Assembly (NCBI GenBank): GCA_028023455.1
Contig: JAQFVV010006312.1
Span: forward strand, 188,001 to 252,000
Direction of reading: 5' to 3'
Length of the DNA: 64,000 bases
Origin: Epiperipatus broadwayi
Lineage: Eukaryota; Onychophora; Udeonychophora; Euonychophora; Peripatidae
Part shown: piece by piece, positions 37,901 through 50,600 of the stretch
Position numbering within the stretch: the first letter of the stretch is position 1
How the letters are laid out: every line of letters begins with the position of its first letter
Notes under the pieces: model-generated
The model's input: only the letters and a program-made list of their open reading frames with translations
Databases searched by the model: none
Told to the model about the DNA's origin: nothing
Program-made: the position numbers and the translations under genes

Positions 37901-38030
37901 CAAAAGGGATTCAAACCCAGTACATGTGAAAAGGTTATAAGATATAAATTTGTCTAGGTTAATATAGCCTAGTGGCACCCTGATAAACCATATTCACTAT
38001 GCACTTGATATCAAACCAAAAGATGAAAGT
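34910..38030 (+). repeat. Diverged direct block duplication, copy 1
   Basis: Shares ordered blocks with 47385-50480: GGAAGCTGTAGGGC (about 35018 and 47472), CCAGTGCC-AAATG (36305 and 48733), TGGTAATATGAATTTT (36464 and 48961), a TCATCATCATC run followed by a TTTTA-rich part (37470 and 49998), and TTGTCTAGGTTNATATAGC plus TAGTGGCACCC (37950 and 50425). The blocks keep the same spacing over about 3.1 kb, with many substitutions and indels. There are no recognisable genes in either copy. It may be an old segmental duplication or two copies of an unknown long repeat. Confidence 0.75.
37542..37677. repeat. Tandem duplication, about 68-bp unit
   Basis: Two adjacent units (37542-37608 and 37609-37677) of ATGGTATTTAGTTG... 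ending CATCTACATCATGCAAGG. The paralogous block near 50080-50150 has only one recognisable unit, so this doubling came after the block duplication. Confidence 0.9.
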
Positions 38031-38375
38031 GGGTAAAATATATTGTTGGATTTATTGAGAAGATATTTTATTGAGTTACCAGTATACTCACTCACTTGAT
38101 GTTATTTCAGTTTGTTTTTAATAATTTGTTATAGTTTCTGCTTGTTTATTAATGATACAATGGCTACCTAACTAGGGTTTGAAATAGGCCAAATACCAGA
38201 TAACTGAAATGACAAGTCTCTAAGCATTATTGTTTCTGGTTATTGGTATTATGATATATTTAAAAATCTTAAGTAGAAGTTGATGAATTAAGCCTTAAAT
38301 ATTTTGATTGATATTTTGAAGGATAATTAATATTTAATTAATATTTTGCTCATTAATAAAGTTCAATGACTATTA
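38031..38375. other. Short region without genes
   Basis: AT-rich unique sequence between the duplicated block and the LINE B target site; nothing identified. Confidence 0.6.
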
Positions 38376-38391
38376 TAGTTACCACTTATTA
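38376..38391. repeat. LINE B target-site duplication, left copy
   Basis: TAGTTACCACTTATTA, identical to 44748-44763. The bases immediately outside differ, so the duplication is exactly 16 bp. Confidence 0.93.
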
Positions 38392-38736
38392 ATTTCAAAT
38401 AACAACTTTATTCACACCTTAAGAAGATACACATGGATATCATTTAACATCTTTCTTATTATAGATTACATGCTTACAATGTGCAGTGGCTCTACAATGA
38501 AAACAATAAATAAGAAAACTAATGGTAAAAAAAAATTACATAAAAATAAGCTACTTAGGAATTATTTGGGTCAATTAGTTGACCACCAAATTCAGAGTTT
38601 TAACAATAAATAACAATTAAATGGAAAGGACTGGATTATATTAATGTAACAACTTTTAGACTCTGCATAGGAGTCATTATGTCCAGTTAGTTAATTTTGC
38701 CATGACAGCACGATAAGTACCTAAGTGTTAAGATCT

Positions 38737-41700
38737 TCAGATTTCCAGTTGGTCCCATGTCTGACTGGCTAACCAGTGCTGGCATATTTTCCAATCATAG
38801 TCTTTGACCTCACCAAGTAACTTGAAAAAAAGCTCTTCTGGCCTATTATTCAATCCATTGTGAAAGACTCTCTTATTTCGCACTATCCATATAGCAAAAT
38901 TTATAAAAGTGGCCAGTCTATTTTTACCATAAAGGCCACCCTTTACCGCCTTTGTGATATTTGTACCTGTAATGTCTGCTTCCCTGAATCTTTTAAGGGC
39001 ACAATAACATAAATTATTCCATATTTCACATTGATATAGGATATGGCTCATTGTCTCTTCATTTTTATTACACATCGGGAAAATTAGATCTTTTCTATAT
39101 CCTCACCTGTAACACAGAAAGGTGCATGTTGGGAGGGCTCCAAGGTGGACTTTTATCAGAAATCCACCAGCTTAGGTTCAAGTCTTATCCTTTTTTCCAA
39201 CCTAGCAAACCTGGGAATGCTGATTGAGAGAAGACTCTCCACAGTGGACTCATTGTTTTGTGTCATACTAAATGCTTCCCAATAGTTAAGCTTGAAGCCA
39301 AACATAGTCGCTGATGTCTTAGTTTTTACTACAATCATTGACACTTGCTGTTGCAACCAAATGCTTGATTGTTTGGGTGGAGGGTGATCCATTGGTTCTA
39401 CCTTCACCAATGGCAAGGGGCTTTCCATACACAGGTTTTGGCTAAATAATTTTACTAGTATATTATATGTCCTTTGAAATAGGAATGTGGAGATTGAATG
39501 TAGTCCAAGCCCATTATGAGCCTTCGGTTTTTGGAGAAGGCTGAGACTTATGACTGTGGCTTTTTAATGCCAACATAGTCTTCTGCATTGCATTTTCACC
39601 TTGTGAATGAATGCCCCTGTAAGGAAAAACCCAGTCAGGAAATATGTTATTTTTGGCAATACTATGACATTGAGAAGGGCAACCTTCCCCAACAATGACA
39701 ACTGGACCTTTGATAGCGAGGTAACTGAGTTTACAACTTTTTTTAACAGGGACTCTTCAAGCTCCTTCCTCATGATGTAAGGGGGGAGGCCAACATGAAT
39801 CCTAGAAACTTTTGTGGAGTTGCTCTGAATCTCCCTGGGATTTGCTTTCCTGATTTGATTGACCACATAGCCAACTTGGCCTCATTGACTCTTAGACCAA
39901 ATTCACTAGCAAAGTGATCCAAGATATCTTCTAGCCTAGCAAACTCATTCTGATATGAGAGAAACACCACCACATCATCCATGTAGGAAACTTGATGAAT
40001 GCTCTCTCTCAGCAAAGGTATGGCAATACCTGAGAGTGTTGCCTCGATGTGCAACAGCAATGGATCTATATAGGCTGCAAAGAGGAGTGCACTTAGTGGT
40101 GAGCCCTGTGGGATGGAATCACTTGGCTGAAATCCTGGAGCAACTTGACCATCCAATGAGAAAAACACTTCTCTATTTTGTAGAAGGTTCTCAATCATTT
40201 GGAGATATGCCTTGGGCACTTGGAGCTCTTCCAGCACACTAAGGAGCACATCGATCCTGATGCAGTCAAAGGCACCGGCAAAGTCTAATTGAACTGCAAC
40301 TGCCCAGGACATTTTTTCCCTGCGAACATGATCAAATGAGGCAAAATCGGCTGATGGCATCTGCTGTAGAGCTACCCTTTTTTGCAAACTGGCAGGCAGA
40401 CAGTTGACTGATGATGTTCTCCTGGATGTCATCTTTTATCAGACCCTCAATGGTCTTTATGAGAAGAGGGCTCATTGAGATTGGCCTGAGATTTTCAAAG
40501 TCACTAGGGCCCTCTGGTTTTTTAAGCAAAGGCACCATAGCAATGGGATAGAACCCTTGAATGTCCCAACTGTTATCTGCCAGGAGGTCCACCATCCTTT
40601 TAATGATTGGGATGGTAAATGATCTTAGGTGTACCAGCAGGAATTTTGGGATTCCATGCAGCCCAGGATGTGTTCCATCAGGGAGTGCTTTAAGTTTTGC
40701 TAATATTCTGGCTTCGGTGATTCTATGAGGCTCCTTGTCCATCTTCTTAAAATTTCTGTGGGTTCCTGTTATACCTAATGGTTGAAGCTTTTTCTCATAA
40801 TAGTTCCTGATCCTGAGCAGCATAGATTCACCTACATATTTTCTCTCATTTATCTCCAATTGATTTTGGGGCTCTGGAGTTTCTGCCAGACCCAAGGGCC
40901 CATTTAAGGTAGCCCCTTGTCCAGCAATGTTGATCATTTAGATATTGCCTAGCCCTCTTTATTGAGAGGTATTCTGCAATGGCTTTTTGTTTGACTCTAT
41001 ATCTATTTTTAAGATCAATGATACCATGAATGTTTTGACTTTCATAAGGCAAGGTCTCCAATTCATTGGCAATTCTATCCAGTTCACTAATCAGGTGGAA
41101 TGGACCCCTTGTTTTTTGGTACAGCAGCTTATTAGTTCACTAAGTGAGCTTGTAAATGTCAACCATGCTTTTTCAATTGGGAGCATTGATAATTTGACTG
41201 TATTAAATTTAATATAGATTTCAGAGATTAATTGGGTTGTGGCATTTGATGTGGTTAGCATTCGAATTGTATGTGGTAAGTTAATTATGGGTTCCTGTAC
41301 AAACACTGGTTCTATTTTGACCTCTAATGAGAAGTGGTCAGAAAAGGCCACTGGCCATAGATGAGCCTCAATCACTGGAAATAAGGATGGTGACATGTAC
41401 ACCAGGTCTATGAGTGTCCATGTATATCTTGTGTAAAATAAAAAAGCACCTTCTGGGAACAAATCTCTGCCACTTACTAGGGGCTGGTTGAAGCTGTTGA
41501 CAAATTTTGCTTGAAATGTTTCATAATTATGGTTGAAATCACTAATGATTATGGTCGGGAATGGACTCGTTCTCAGCGCTATGTTTATTGAGTGAATAGC
41601 ATTGAATACAACTTCCGAGTTTTTGGATAAATATAGGTTCACAAGGTTGAATGTCCAACCTCTATACTGTATCACTGCAATCAGGCTATTTGTGTTTATG

Positions 41701-41966
41701 TATAGAATTTTAAAAAAGGTAATCGGTGATTTATTGTTAATCATTATTGCTATTCCTCCTGCAGCAGTATCGGAAAATGAATAATGAAAATGACCCAATG
41801 ACTGCATTAATTGGATAATTCTTGTGTCAGAGTTATGGTGCAATTTTGTCTCACACAAACACAAAATATCTGGTGCCTGGTGCCTAAACCAATGTGACAG
41901 GGCATAAGCTCTATCACAAGAATTCAGGCCCCTGATGTTCACAGAAATGATGTTGAACATTATCAA
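38737..41966 (-). pseudogene. LINE B ORF2: APE endonuclease-reverse transcriptase, broken
   Basis: Endonuclease (41966-41091): SVNIRGLN, LCETK, IISDFNHN, WTLIDLVYM and FSDHFSL; the usual GDFN is SDFN here. A frame change gives KNRYRVKQKAIAEYL (41061-40846), then the frame returns for the RT: PDGTHPGLHGIPKFLL, VPLLKKPEG, NLRPISMSPLLIKTIEGL (40937-40332). After another shift come AVQLDFAGAFDCI, SIPQGSPLSALLFAAYIDP and SYMDDVVVF (about 39978), then FLGFML (40432-39770). The post-RT part (39866-39156) keeps KVALLNVIVLPKITYF. The C-terminal zinc motif near 39075 reads FPMCNKNEETMSHILYQC: the first Cys of CX2CX8HX4C is Phe. The start is the first ATG, 12 nt after the ORF1 stop. It is inactive. Confidence 0.88.
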
Positions 41967-41978
41967 CTTGATATTGGA

Positions 41979-44535
41979 TTATGTTGCTGAGTCCTTCACC
42001 ACTTGGTCTGGGTTGCCTTGATCGGTCTTTTTTGATCCAGACTCTGGTAGAGGACATCCTAAGGCACTTGACTGGGTGGAGTTACTCTCAAATTGTTTAG
42101 TAATAATAATTTGCTCATAACTCTCACTTCGATGTTGAGGCAGCTTTATTATACTGCCAACGGATTCATCTTGTACTACATCATTAGGAAGATCCATGAG
42201 GTTCAGGGAAAATCTAGTTTTCATCTTTTTGGGAGTAGTGATGGTTGGTCTCTGCTCTTCTAGATCAACAAGGTCCTTTACCACTGCAACCTCTTTACAA
42301 GACATAAATGCAGTTGAAGATGATCCACCTCTCCTGGATATGTATTTATTCTTTCACTGAAAAGAGGTGTCCTGATGAGGGAAATTGATCCTGCAATCAG
42401 TTACCATTGCAACTTCATCCCCAATTCCCATTCCCTCCGACATGGCTTCTTCATCATCTGAGGATGGATGACTGATCTGCATTCTAAGGTGTCTTGAGGG
42501 ATCAAGGGACAATGGATGTAACCCTGAAGCAACTGCTTTTCATTGAGATAAGTTTGATTCAATGTGTGGATGGGTTTTTGACATTTGTTCCAGCTTCAGT
42601 GATGTCTCAGCTGATATCATTCTTTTGTTGGTGCATTTGTGGTATTTTTCTCATGTCATCCCACAGTGGACACATTTTCGAGCTAGACATTCTCTCATGA
42701 GGTGTCCTCTTTGTAGACAATGAAAGCATTGTGGGGCTATCCCTCTAATGTTAATAATGATGGGGACTTCATAGCCTTCCATAAGACTCAGGATCACTAA
42801 AGGAGAAGTACCTTTCCCCAGCATGATTTTGAATTCTGCTATGTTCAAGAGCATTTGAGTTTCATCATCATCTATTGGTTTATAGCCAAAGGAGACTATC
42901 TTTCCATATAGAGCAAGTAACTTTTGCAAGTCAGTCATTCCAAAGTTTATCCCACAATTCCGGGCAGTTCCACTTAGGTATGTCAGGGTGATCAAGATCG
43001 ACTGTGACAAGATATCTATTTCCAAGGGTTTTATACAGGTTTCGAAAGGCCTCCTTGGCTATAGCATTGGTAAACTGAACAACCAGGTATCGGTCATTTG
43101 GATGTAATAGTATTTTGTATACCAATTTACAAAGGTCTTGTGATTTGAGCAGTTCAAGTAGTGTTGCCACTGGGAATTTGAAAAGGCTAATCATGTTGTC
43201 TGTTGTAGATAAGATCAGTGCATTCTCATGCTTATATGCCTGGAAGGATTTCATCAGAAGGGCAGGAATCGACTGATTGAATTTATCATTTATAATTTTA
43301 TGTTGGTTTGGGTCACATCTGCCTCCTTTGGTAATTATGGATGAGTTGTCCATCATGGAGTATACAGCAACTGCAGCATTGTCTAAGCCCATTATTTCTA
43401 AGGCCTTCAAATGTCTATGGCTGTCCTTATTAATAAGGCTTTTGTCTTGACTACTATTTGTAATTGGTCCAACTGTATGGGATCTTACAGCAGCTTTTTG
43501 AGCATATAACATTGGCTCTTGGCTTTTATTTTTATCAACAGGATTATTATTTATAGTGTTTTCTCTGTTCACCTGTTGTGGTATGGATTTAGTTCTTAGT
43601 GTTGGAAACTCCAAATTATAGCTGTTGTCTGCCACGATTAGGTCATTTCCCAAACCTTCCTTGCTCCTGGTGTTGTAAGTCACCCTTGTAGTTTTTGGCA
43701 TCACATATTGGTTATGAAAAATATGATAGCTTTGCTCTTGTATGTTAGGCTGTGTTTCAGTTATATTGCCCAGATTTTTACCTTTAATGGTTGAGTTATT
43801 TTCATACTGCAACATGTTCAATGTTACTGAGGACTTTGAAGATCCAGAGTTTGGACTTAGGTCCCCAGAGTGTATTGTGTTTGTTTTTGGCTTTGTATTC
43901 TTATTTTCTGACTCATGAATTAGATCATTGTGATTTTGTTGTTGGTTTTTAAATTTTTTATTTCTGGGTAGCACCCTTGTTCCATTGGAAGTGGGCTTAT
44001 AGCTTTCATTCTGATCATCACAACTATATACTTTTTGCTCAGTAAGATAGCTCATGTCAAAATCTATTATATCAGATTCAGAATATGAGTTCGAATTAAC
44101 TTTCTGAGGTGATTTTCTAGTCTGCCATGTTTTCCCGCATTCAGTAACTTCCGGATCAACACATTCATATCATAACTCATTTTCTATAAAAGTTTGAGGG
44201 TTGTAACTTTCTTCTAATGGGGTTTCAGGACTTGCTTCTTTGGGGGAAATACTTTTTACCATTATCTATCTCCCCTGACTGGTTTACAGCTTTGGATTCA
44301 TGTTTTACTTTGTATTTTCTACTTTTAGATTAGAATTCCTAATGTTTACTTTTTTTCTGATTTTTTCCCCCCACATTTTCACTATTAGTTTTACTGGATA
44401 TTTCTACTTTTTCCCCAGAATAAGATTTAGTGATTTTAGGTAATTTACTCTTAAATGAATTTATTTTCCTATTCTCAAATTCTATATTTCTTCTCCTGAA
44501 CTACTAAGGCTGGCTTTAGCCTTTTCCATGGGAGC
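41979..44535 (-). pseudogene. LINE B ORF1: zinc-knuckle protein, broken
   Basis: The likely start is ATG at about 44535 (MAPMEKAKASLSSSGEE), followed by an early stop and frame change. The long part 44055-42931 is open, Asn/Ser/Lys-rich and ends with RYLVTVDLDHPDIP. One shift near 42950-43020 leads to the frame that runs to 41979. This has GYEVPIIINIRG, the knuckle CFHCLQRGHLMREC (CX2CX4HX4C) and a second motif, CVHCGMT-stop-EKYHKC, that fits CX2CX7HXC exactly as in LINE A. The three breaks in this last frame, at 42651, 42540 and 42354, are all TGA. Role by family: RNA binding for the retrotransposition complex. Confidence 0.82.
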
Positions 44536-44747
44536 CATTAGCGTTAAACGTAATGATGTCCAATTTTATAATTTCGATCAATTATTCACAATTAATTACT
44601 TAAATAATTATCATTACAACAAAAGGAAATACTCACTATTAATTCTCCAACGTTTTTCAACTATCACTTTCCTTCTTTTAGTGTGAACAGACTATCTCTG
44701 GCCAAGCTTTAAATAGTTGACTATTTACCATGGCAGCCAGAAAGAAG

Positions 44748-44763
44748 TAGTTACCACTTATTA
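44748..44763. repeat. LINE B target-site duplication, right copy
   Basis: TAGTTACCACTTATTA, identical to 38376-38391, immediately upstream of the element 5' end. Confidence 0.93.
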
Positions 44764-44890
44764 GTCTCCTTAATATGTTTCTACTCATCATTTTGACAAT
44801 GTTTATTATCAGCTACTGATTGTTAAAGATGTAATGATCTCCCAATATTTAAGTTACAATATATATAGATATATATATACTACAAATTAA

Positions 44891-44926
<36 letters not shown>

Positions 44927-47343
44927 GACTACATAACATTTAATTTGTGAGTGATATATACAAGGAATTTCCATACACACAAATATATATTTTGGATTGT
45001 TGATTTGATGACCTCTAGGGCAGATATCCCTTAAGCAGGCACTTGATACTAAATTAATTAAGACAGCTTTAAATGAGAATTAATTCTCTAGTAAATATGA
45101 CTAAAATAGATGATCATCTAATTCTTATGATCATGATCCACCTATGCCTAAATTCCAGACTTTAACATACATAAAAAAAGGCAGTATTGAGTTTCTACAG
45201 TAATAAACAGACCAATGATGAAGTAGACTACAATATGCTCATCTCCATGAGGCCATATCCAAGTCTCTATGAAATAAAATGATTATTGTAAAAAGGATTG
45301 AGCATCTTCCCCATAATCAATAATATATCTCACCAACAAGCAGAAACAATCCACTGCCCAATTGGTGATCGAAAATGAAGGCCCACTGGTCTTAAAAAGA
45401 AAGGAATATTCCCACATTTGCATGAATCATATTCAAAAAGGGATCCAGCTATTCAAATTAATATTATCCAAAGCAGTAATGTGCATTTGCTGGAGGAACA
45501 TAATAAAATAACTATGAAATTAAATAACCTAGTAATGCTAAATATAAATAAGGAATATTAGGCCTTAACATTAATTATATATAAAATAAAATCGAATGGT
45601 CATGTCATAAGTTTACAATGTGTGGACATATATTATATAGTCTAAATCAGGGTCTATGCAGTTATGGTATATATATAAAAATGCTGATAAAATTATTCCT
45701 TGATTAATTAGAGATCTGCCCCATAGGTCTTGCATATGTATATGATAGCCTACAATGATAATATATAAAATTGAGTTAAAAGTTTTAAAGAATTAACTAT
45801 TGTATCATATATTTCATTATTTATAATATGTTTTATAGAAATGAAAATAGAGTACCTGCAGTATACTTATATATTTGTCCCTTTTACAACAGAAAACAAA
45901 GTTTTAGCTTTTGTAAGATATTAAATTTTATTTTCAAACTGAAAGTTGTTTATAAATCACATGTATACAGTATGCACATATATTCTAGTCTCTTCTAAAA
46001 GAAAATAAAGTTTTAACATTTACTTTGTTAAACTCAGTATTATTTCAAAAATTGTTTATGAACCATTTGTGGTTATATTAATGGCTCAGATTACATATTT
46101 GAAATAACAGATTTTGAATAAACAAGTTTAAATAGCAAATAATACAAAAAAAAAAACAAAAAAAAATTACTGTCAGTGAGGAGGGATTTAAAAGTCTTGA
46201 CTTGACAGAATTACTGGACTGGTGAATATTTCATCACTGTAATATATTTGCTAATTTTACTTCCTTTATATGATTCTTAAATAATAAGTCTAGCAGATTT
46301 AAGAAAGACCAAATACATTAGAAAGATCAATCTTCCTTAATAATGAATTAATTAAGCATATGTCAAAATACACTATGAAAGACATATTTTAATAATACAG
46401 TAAGAATATTTTATATAGTACTAAAAACACACACTTTAAAAAAACTGTTCATAAATAAATTATGTAAGTAAAGAAAGTAAAATATTAAAGAGGCTTTAAT
46501 TTTTTACCAGTAAATTGAAATTTATAAAGTTAAAATAAATCACTATATTAGCAAACGTTTGAGAGATTTTGATAGATAGTAAAATACTATGCTGAACTCC
46601 CCAGTATAGTTCATTGGTCCTATGAAGTAGTGTTCTTGGCTAATGGCTGGCTGGCTGGTCACTTGGTAGCATTATACACTAGGAGCTTCCTATTGATAAC
46701 AATGACATAGTATGTCAGAAACTTGGGTCATCAATTGTAGGCAGGGACTTTAGTGGCATCATATTTTATAGAACCAGGGTGCTCCATAATCAGCTTGTCA
46801 TATGGTCAGAAAAATTGAAGTGTTCTATTCACTGGTCATAGTGTGGTATAATTTAACAAGAAGTAACACTCTTTTCTGTCCTTGCATATATCACTCAAGA
46901 CAAAGGCATCTGGATGTATTTCAGATTGATTAATTAATTTTAAAACTTAAAGAAAATTATTTTTTTGATTATCTAAAAAATCTTACTGATCACAATCTCG
47001 ATCTAGTTTAATTTTAAAATTTTATTAATGACATTTTTCTTAATTAAATTCTGAATATCTTTGGCTTTATCCAATCTCCATGGTAAATATACATTTCTTG
47101 TCACTATTTACCATAATGACAATGATACACTAAAATATAAATTCAAAAATTAGATTTTAATTTATATATTCATTTGAACATCAGTTGATTCTAATTAGTT
47201 AAATTTTCTTTGCTGACTTGAAAACCTCCTTACTATAACATTAAATTTCATAATAAAATTAAATTTCATAATAAAACTAATTTCTTTTATACATTATTTT
47301 TTAAATGTCTTAGTATTATAACTTTATGACAATATATACATTA

Positions 47344-47345
<2 letters not shown>
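44764..47345. other. Region without recognisable genes
   Basis: Contains a small TA-cored palindrome at about 44871-44960 (CTACAAATTAAATGT, TA tract of about 30 bp, ACATTTAATTTGTGAG). A patch at about 46590-46900 has higher GC and CTGG repeats but no frame I can assign. Confidence 0.6.

Positions 47346-47390
<45 letters not shown>
47346..47390. repeat. (TA)n microsatellite
   Basis: About 45 bp of perfect repeat at the left edge of block-duplication copy 2. Confidence 0.95.
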
Positions 47391-47392
<2 letters not shown>

Positions 47393-47544
47393 CCACTTTA
47401 ATATATTGTGCACATTCCAATTAATGTGCATAAAATAACAGAAAAACATCACATTTTCTTTTATAGAAGGGGGAAGCTGTAGGGCTGAGTTCAAAACCTA
47501 CATGATGAAGTACCCCAAAACCTCAGACATGAGTGGGAGAAATA

Positions 47545-47641
47545 TTTGTTTCTCTCTCTGTTTGTCTTTGTATTAGTAAAAGGGATAATATATACTTTTG
47601 TTTCTCTCTGTCTTTGTATTAGTAAAAAGAATAATATATAC
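47545..47641. repeat. Tandem duplication, about 50-bp unit
   Basis: Two imperfect units of TTTGTTTCTCTCTCTG, CTTTGTATTAGTAAAA and ATAATATATAC (47545-47595 and 47597-47641). Confidence 0.9.
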
Positions 47642-49667
47642 TTTTAATAATTGTGCTTAAAGGTTAGAATTTTAAGGTACATATAAATAGTTGTCTGTAG
47701 ACACAGACTATTTAATTCATTATTTTCCAATTTTGCATGTTAACCTTTCAAAGTAATTTATATTTATTAGATTATAATTTTTTTAATCTTTGATTTTATG
47801 AATTTGAAGTTAAAGCTTTTTGAATTATTCAGATTATTTTTAATAGGCATGTTTATATGTTTTAATATGGATGAGTGTGTGCCTGTATTTACAGACATAA
47901 ACTTAAAACATTTACAAACACATTTTGATAATAAAAAAGGTTTTATTAAAATCATTTTATAATTTCCTTATAAAAAGTTATGTTGTTTAAAAACAGTTAT
48001 ATATTATTTAAGATCAATTTGTTTTATTTTGTCTGAAGAGGTTAGAGTTTCACTTGACTTTTCAGACTGGAATCAAGGATTAATAAGACAAAGATGAAGG
48101 TCAAATTCCAGACATAGTCAAAGGAAGTCATGTGGAAGGATAGAGACAAAAACATTAATTAGTCAGCTGTGAGATGACAGGATCTCCACATTTTTGGGTT
48201 TCTTGCTAAACAATAAATTTTTTTAAAATGTCAATTTTGAAAAGATTTTGATCAGAAGGTTTAATTATAACAGAAACCATGTGTTTCTAGTAACAAAAAT
48301 ATGTGTGAACTGGACAGACTAACTTATATAAAATCTGACAATAAGTCTATTAAGAGGAAAGAAAGAAAAATAATAAACTAGATTGCTTTAGAGAAACTAG
48401 ACTTTGTTTTAAAGGTTTCTACATCAACATGGTGGAGTAAAAAATATAATTTGTTGAGGATCTCAGTGGCTACCAGGAAACGAATGCACATCAGAAGTTT
48501 AAATCCAAAATATTTGAAACATCATATAACTTATTTCCAAATAAGAAAGAAATTTATTATTTCACCTGTTCTGACAATTACAAATTTAAATGCTGAAATT
48601 TGTGAAACTATGCTATTTCATTTGTGCCATTTGCTGAATTTAAATCAAAACAAAATGCTAAAATATATGGAAAGCAAAAATATCTATCTGTCTATTAAAA
48701 GTAATTATACTTAGAAGAAATGAAGAAACCATTCCAGTGCCAAATGGTTCCTATGAAAGCAAGTTATTTCACCATCATCATTGCAGTAAAAAGAATCACA
48801 ATCCCAAGCCCAAAATAGGACTGTTCCATTAAACTGCTGCAATTGGTAATTCTACACATGTTACATATTGATGTAAGGCTGCTGTCAAATTTTAAACCTT
48901 CAACAAGCTGTCTTCAAAATCATTGGACTCTTTGAAACCGTGTCTTGAAAGTAAAATAACTGGTAATATGAATTTTAATTATATATCTTTTATCAGTGTC
49001 TATTAACAGATCTTTTTTAATAATAAATCCCTTTTTCTCTGTTTTTAAATCTTTGAATCTTAAAACAAAAATAAATTATAGATTATCAATAATAATAGCT
49101 ATTGCATTATTGATGAATTATGTATTCTTAAATATTACATGTAACCATTTGTGTGTATTTTATTTTTATAAAATGTGTTTATTGTGTATTGATTCAAAAT
49201 TATGAAATATGTTGTTTATATTGTATGTAAAAAAGGAGTTTAATAGTTTTTATTCAGAATGAAATTAACACATATACACATACACCTAGTAATATAATTA
49301 TGCTTACATGTACATTTGTTGAGCATGAATGTTAGGAGAAAGAAATTATTAAAGTAATTAATTGCCTAAATCAGTAGACAGTCAGATAGGTAATTTGAAG
49401 CTGATTTTTTTAAATGCTCTAATCTCTATATTCTGACTAACCTTTCTCTAATAATTTCTCTTTTAACATTATGTTTAAATTTATAAATGTAAAAATATAT
49501 GTTATATGCAATAGGTGAGTATATGCATGCATAGATTGTTTTTTTAATAAAATATTTCTAGAGTATGAGATTTTTTTCACTAGAGAAATTAATGCATACA
49601 CATCATACAATATAATCTAAACATTGAATTTGTTTGTCATTAAGAGAAAGGGGGGATCTTTAGTATT

Positions 49668-49733
49668 ATTAATATTATTATTTAAAGGTAATCAATTTAT
49701 ATTAATATTATTATTTAAAGGTAAACAATTTAT
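49668..49733. repeat. Tandem duplication, about 33-bp unit
   Basis: ATTAATATTATTATTTAAAG then GTAATCAATTTAT is repeated once with one substitution. Confidence 0.88.
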
Positions 49734-50600
49734 CATTATTAATTATATAAATTTTTTATCTGTATTGTTAATGATTAATCAGTAATAAATATTAATTTAT
49801 TTTTAGTAAAAGAGGCATATATCTTTCTTAAGAGTTAATCATTCTCATGAAATTAGTTATGACCATTATCATCACTGATGAATATCAATCATTAAGTCAT
49901 AATTTAAATACAATATTTTAGGTAAGTAATTATAGATTGATAAAAGATGAAATTTATGTTATGAGTTAGTTCTAAGGCTGTGGATGGAAGTACCATTATC
50001 ATCATCATCATCATTTTATCAACCAATAGTCTACATAAATGTGTTTTATTAATGGTCATATGAATAATGGTTTTTATTGTATTTATTATTTATGAGCAAT
50101 CATTAGAGATAATGGCTACCATCAAAAATCATCAAATGTCACTCAAGATTTAGTGAATTGCCACCAATAAACATATAGTGTTTAATAAGAGCTAGTCAGA
50201 CTTAAGAGAATGTTAAAATGCATTTATGATATTAAAATCTTATATAATAATTTTGTCTGATAATTTTATTTGCACAACTAAAGAATCATAAGAGTGCTTT
50301 GTTTTTCTTAATGTTAGCGCAAATGTAATATGGTTCTAAAACACAAAATCCTACATCCTGTTTTAAATAATGTACCAAATGGGTTTAAACCAGGTACATC
50401 TAAAGTAGGAATATAACGTAACTTTGTCTAGGTTTATATAGCTTAGTGGCACCCAGATAGATCATACACACATAAGTAAAAACTAATATAAAACCAAAAC
50501 TGCTTAAACATATATGAGCCATTATAATGCTCATCCCCCCCCCAATCTTGAGGTCTTATTTTTTCATATTTTTTATTAGTTGCAATATGTATATATATAT

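Larger units (their letters stand above)
38392..44747 (-). mobile_element. LINE B: full-length Tx1/L1-like retrotransposon with target-site duplication
   Basis: A 6,356-bp insertion on the minus strand, bounded by a perfect 16-bp direct repeat. On the element strand it starts CTTCTTTCTGGCTGCC, has about 210 bp of 5' UTR, ORF1 and ORF2 in the same order as LINE A, then about 350 bp of 3' UTR ending GTGAATAAAGTTGTTATTTGAAAT with no poly-A. Like LINE A it has AATAAAGTT close to the 3' end. GC content is higher than in LINE A or the flanks. The coding regions carry several stops and frameshifts, yet the target-site duplication is perfect. The duplication makes the boundaries directly visible. Confidence 0.92.
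47385..50480 (+). repeat. Diverged direct block duplication, copy 2
   Basis: Partner of 34910-38030 in the same orientation. Shared anchors run in the same order from GGAAGCTGTAGGGC (about 47472) to TAGTGGCACCC (about 50443). Short frames inside, for example at 48451-48714, are not conserved between the two copies, which argues against protein coding. Confidence 0.75.

Noticed and set aside
39955-40242. 95-codon plus-strand frame
   Set aside because: It is the antisense shadow of the LINE B reverse transcriptase.
48451-48714. 87-codon plus-strand frame
   Set aside because: It lies in the duplicated block and is not maintained in the paralogous copy at about 36000-36250; composition is that of random AT-rich DNA.
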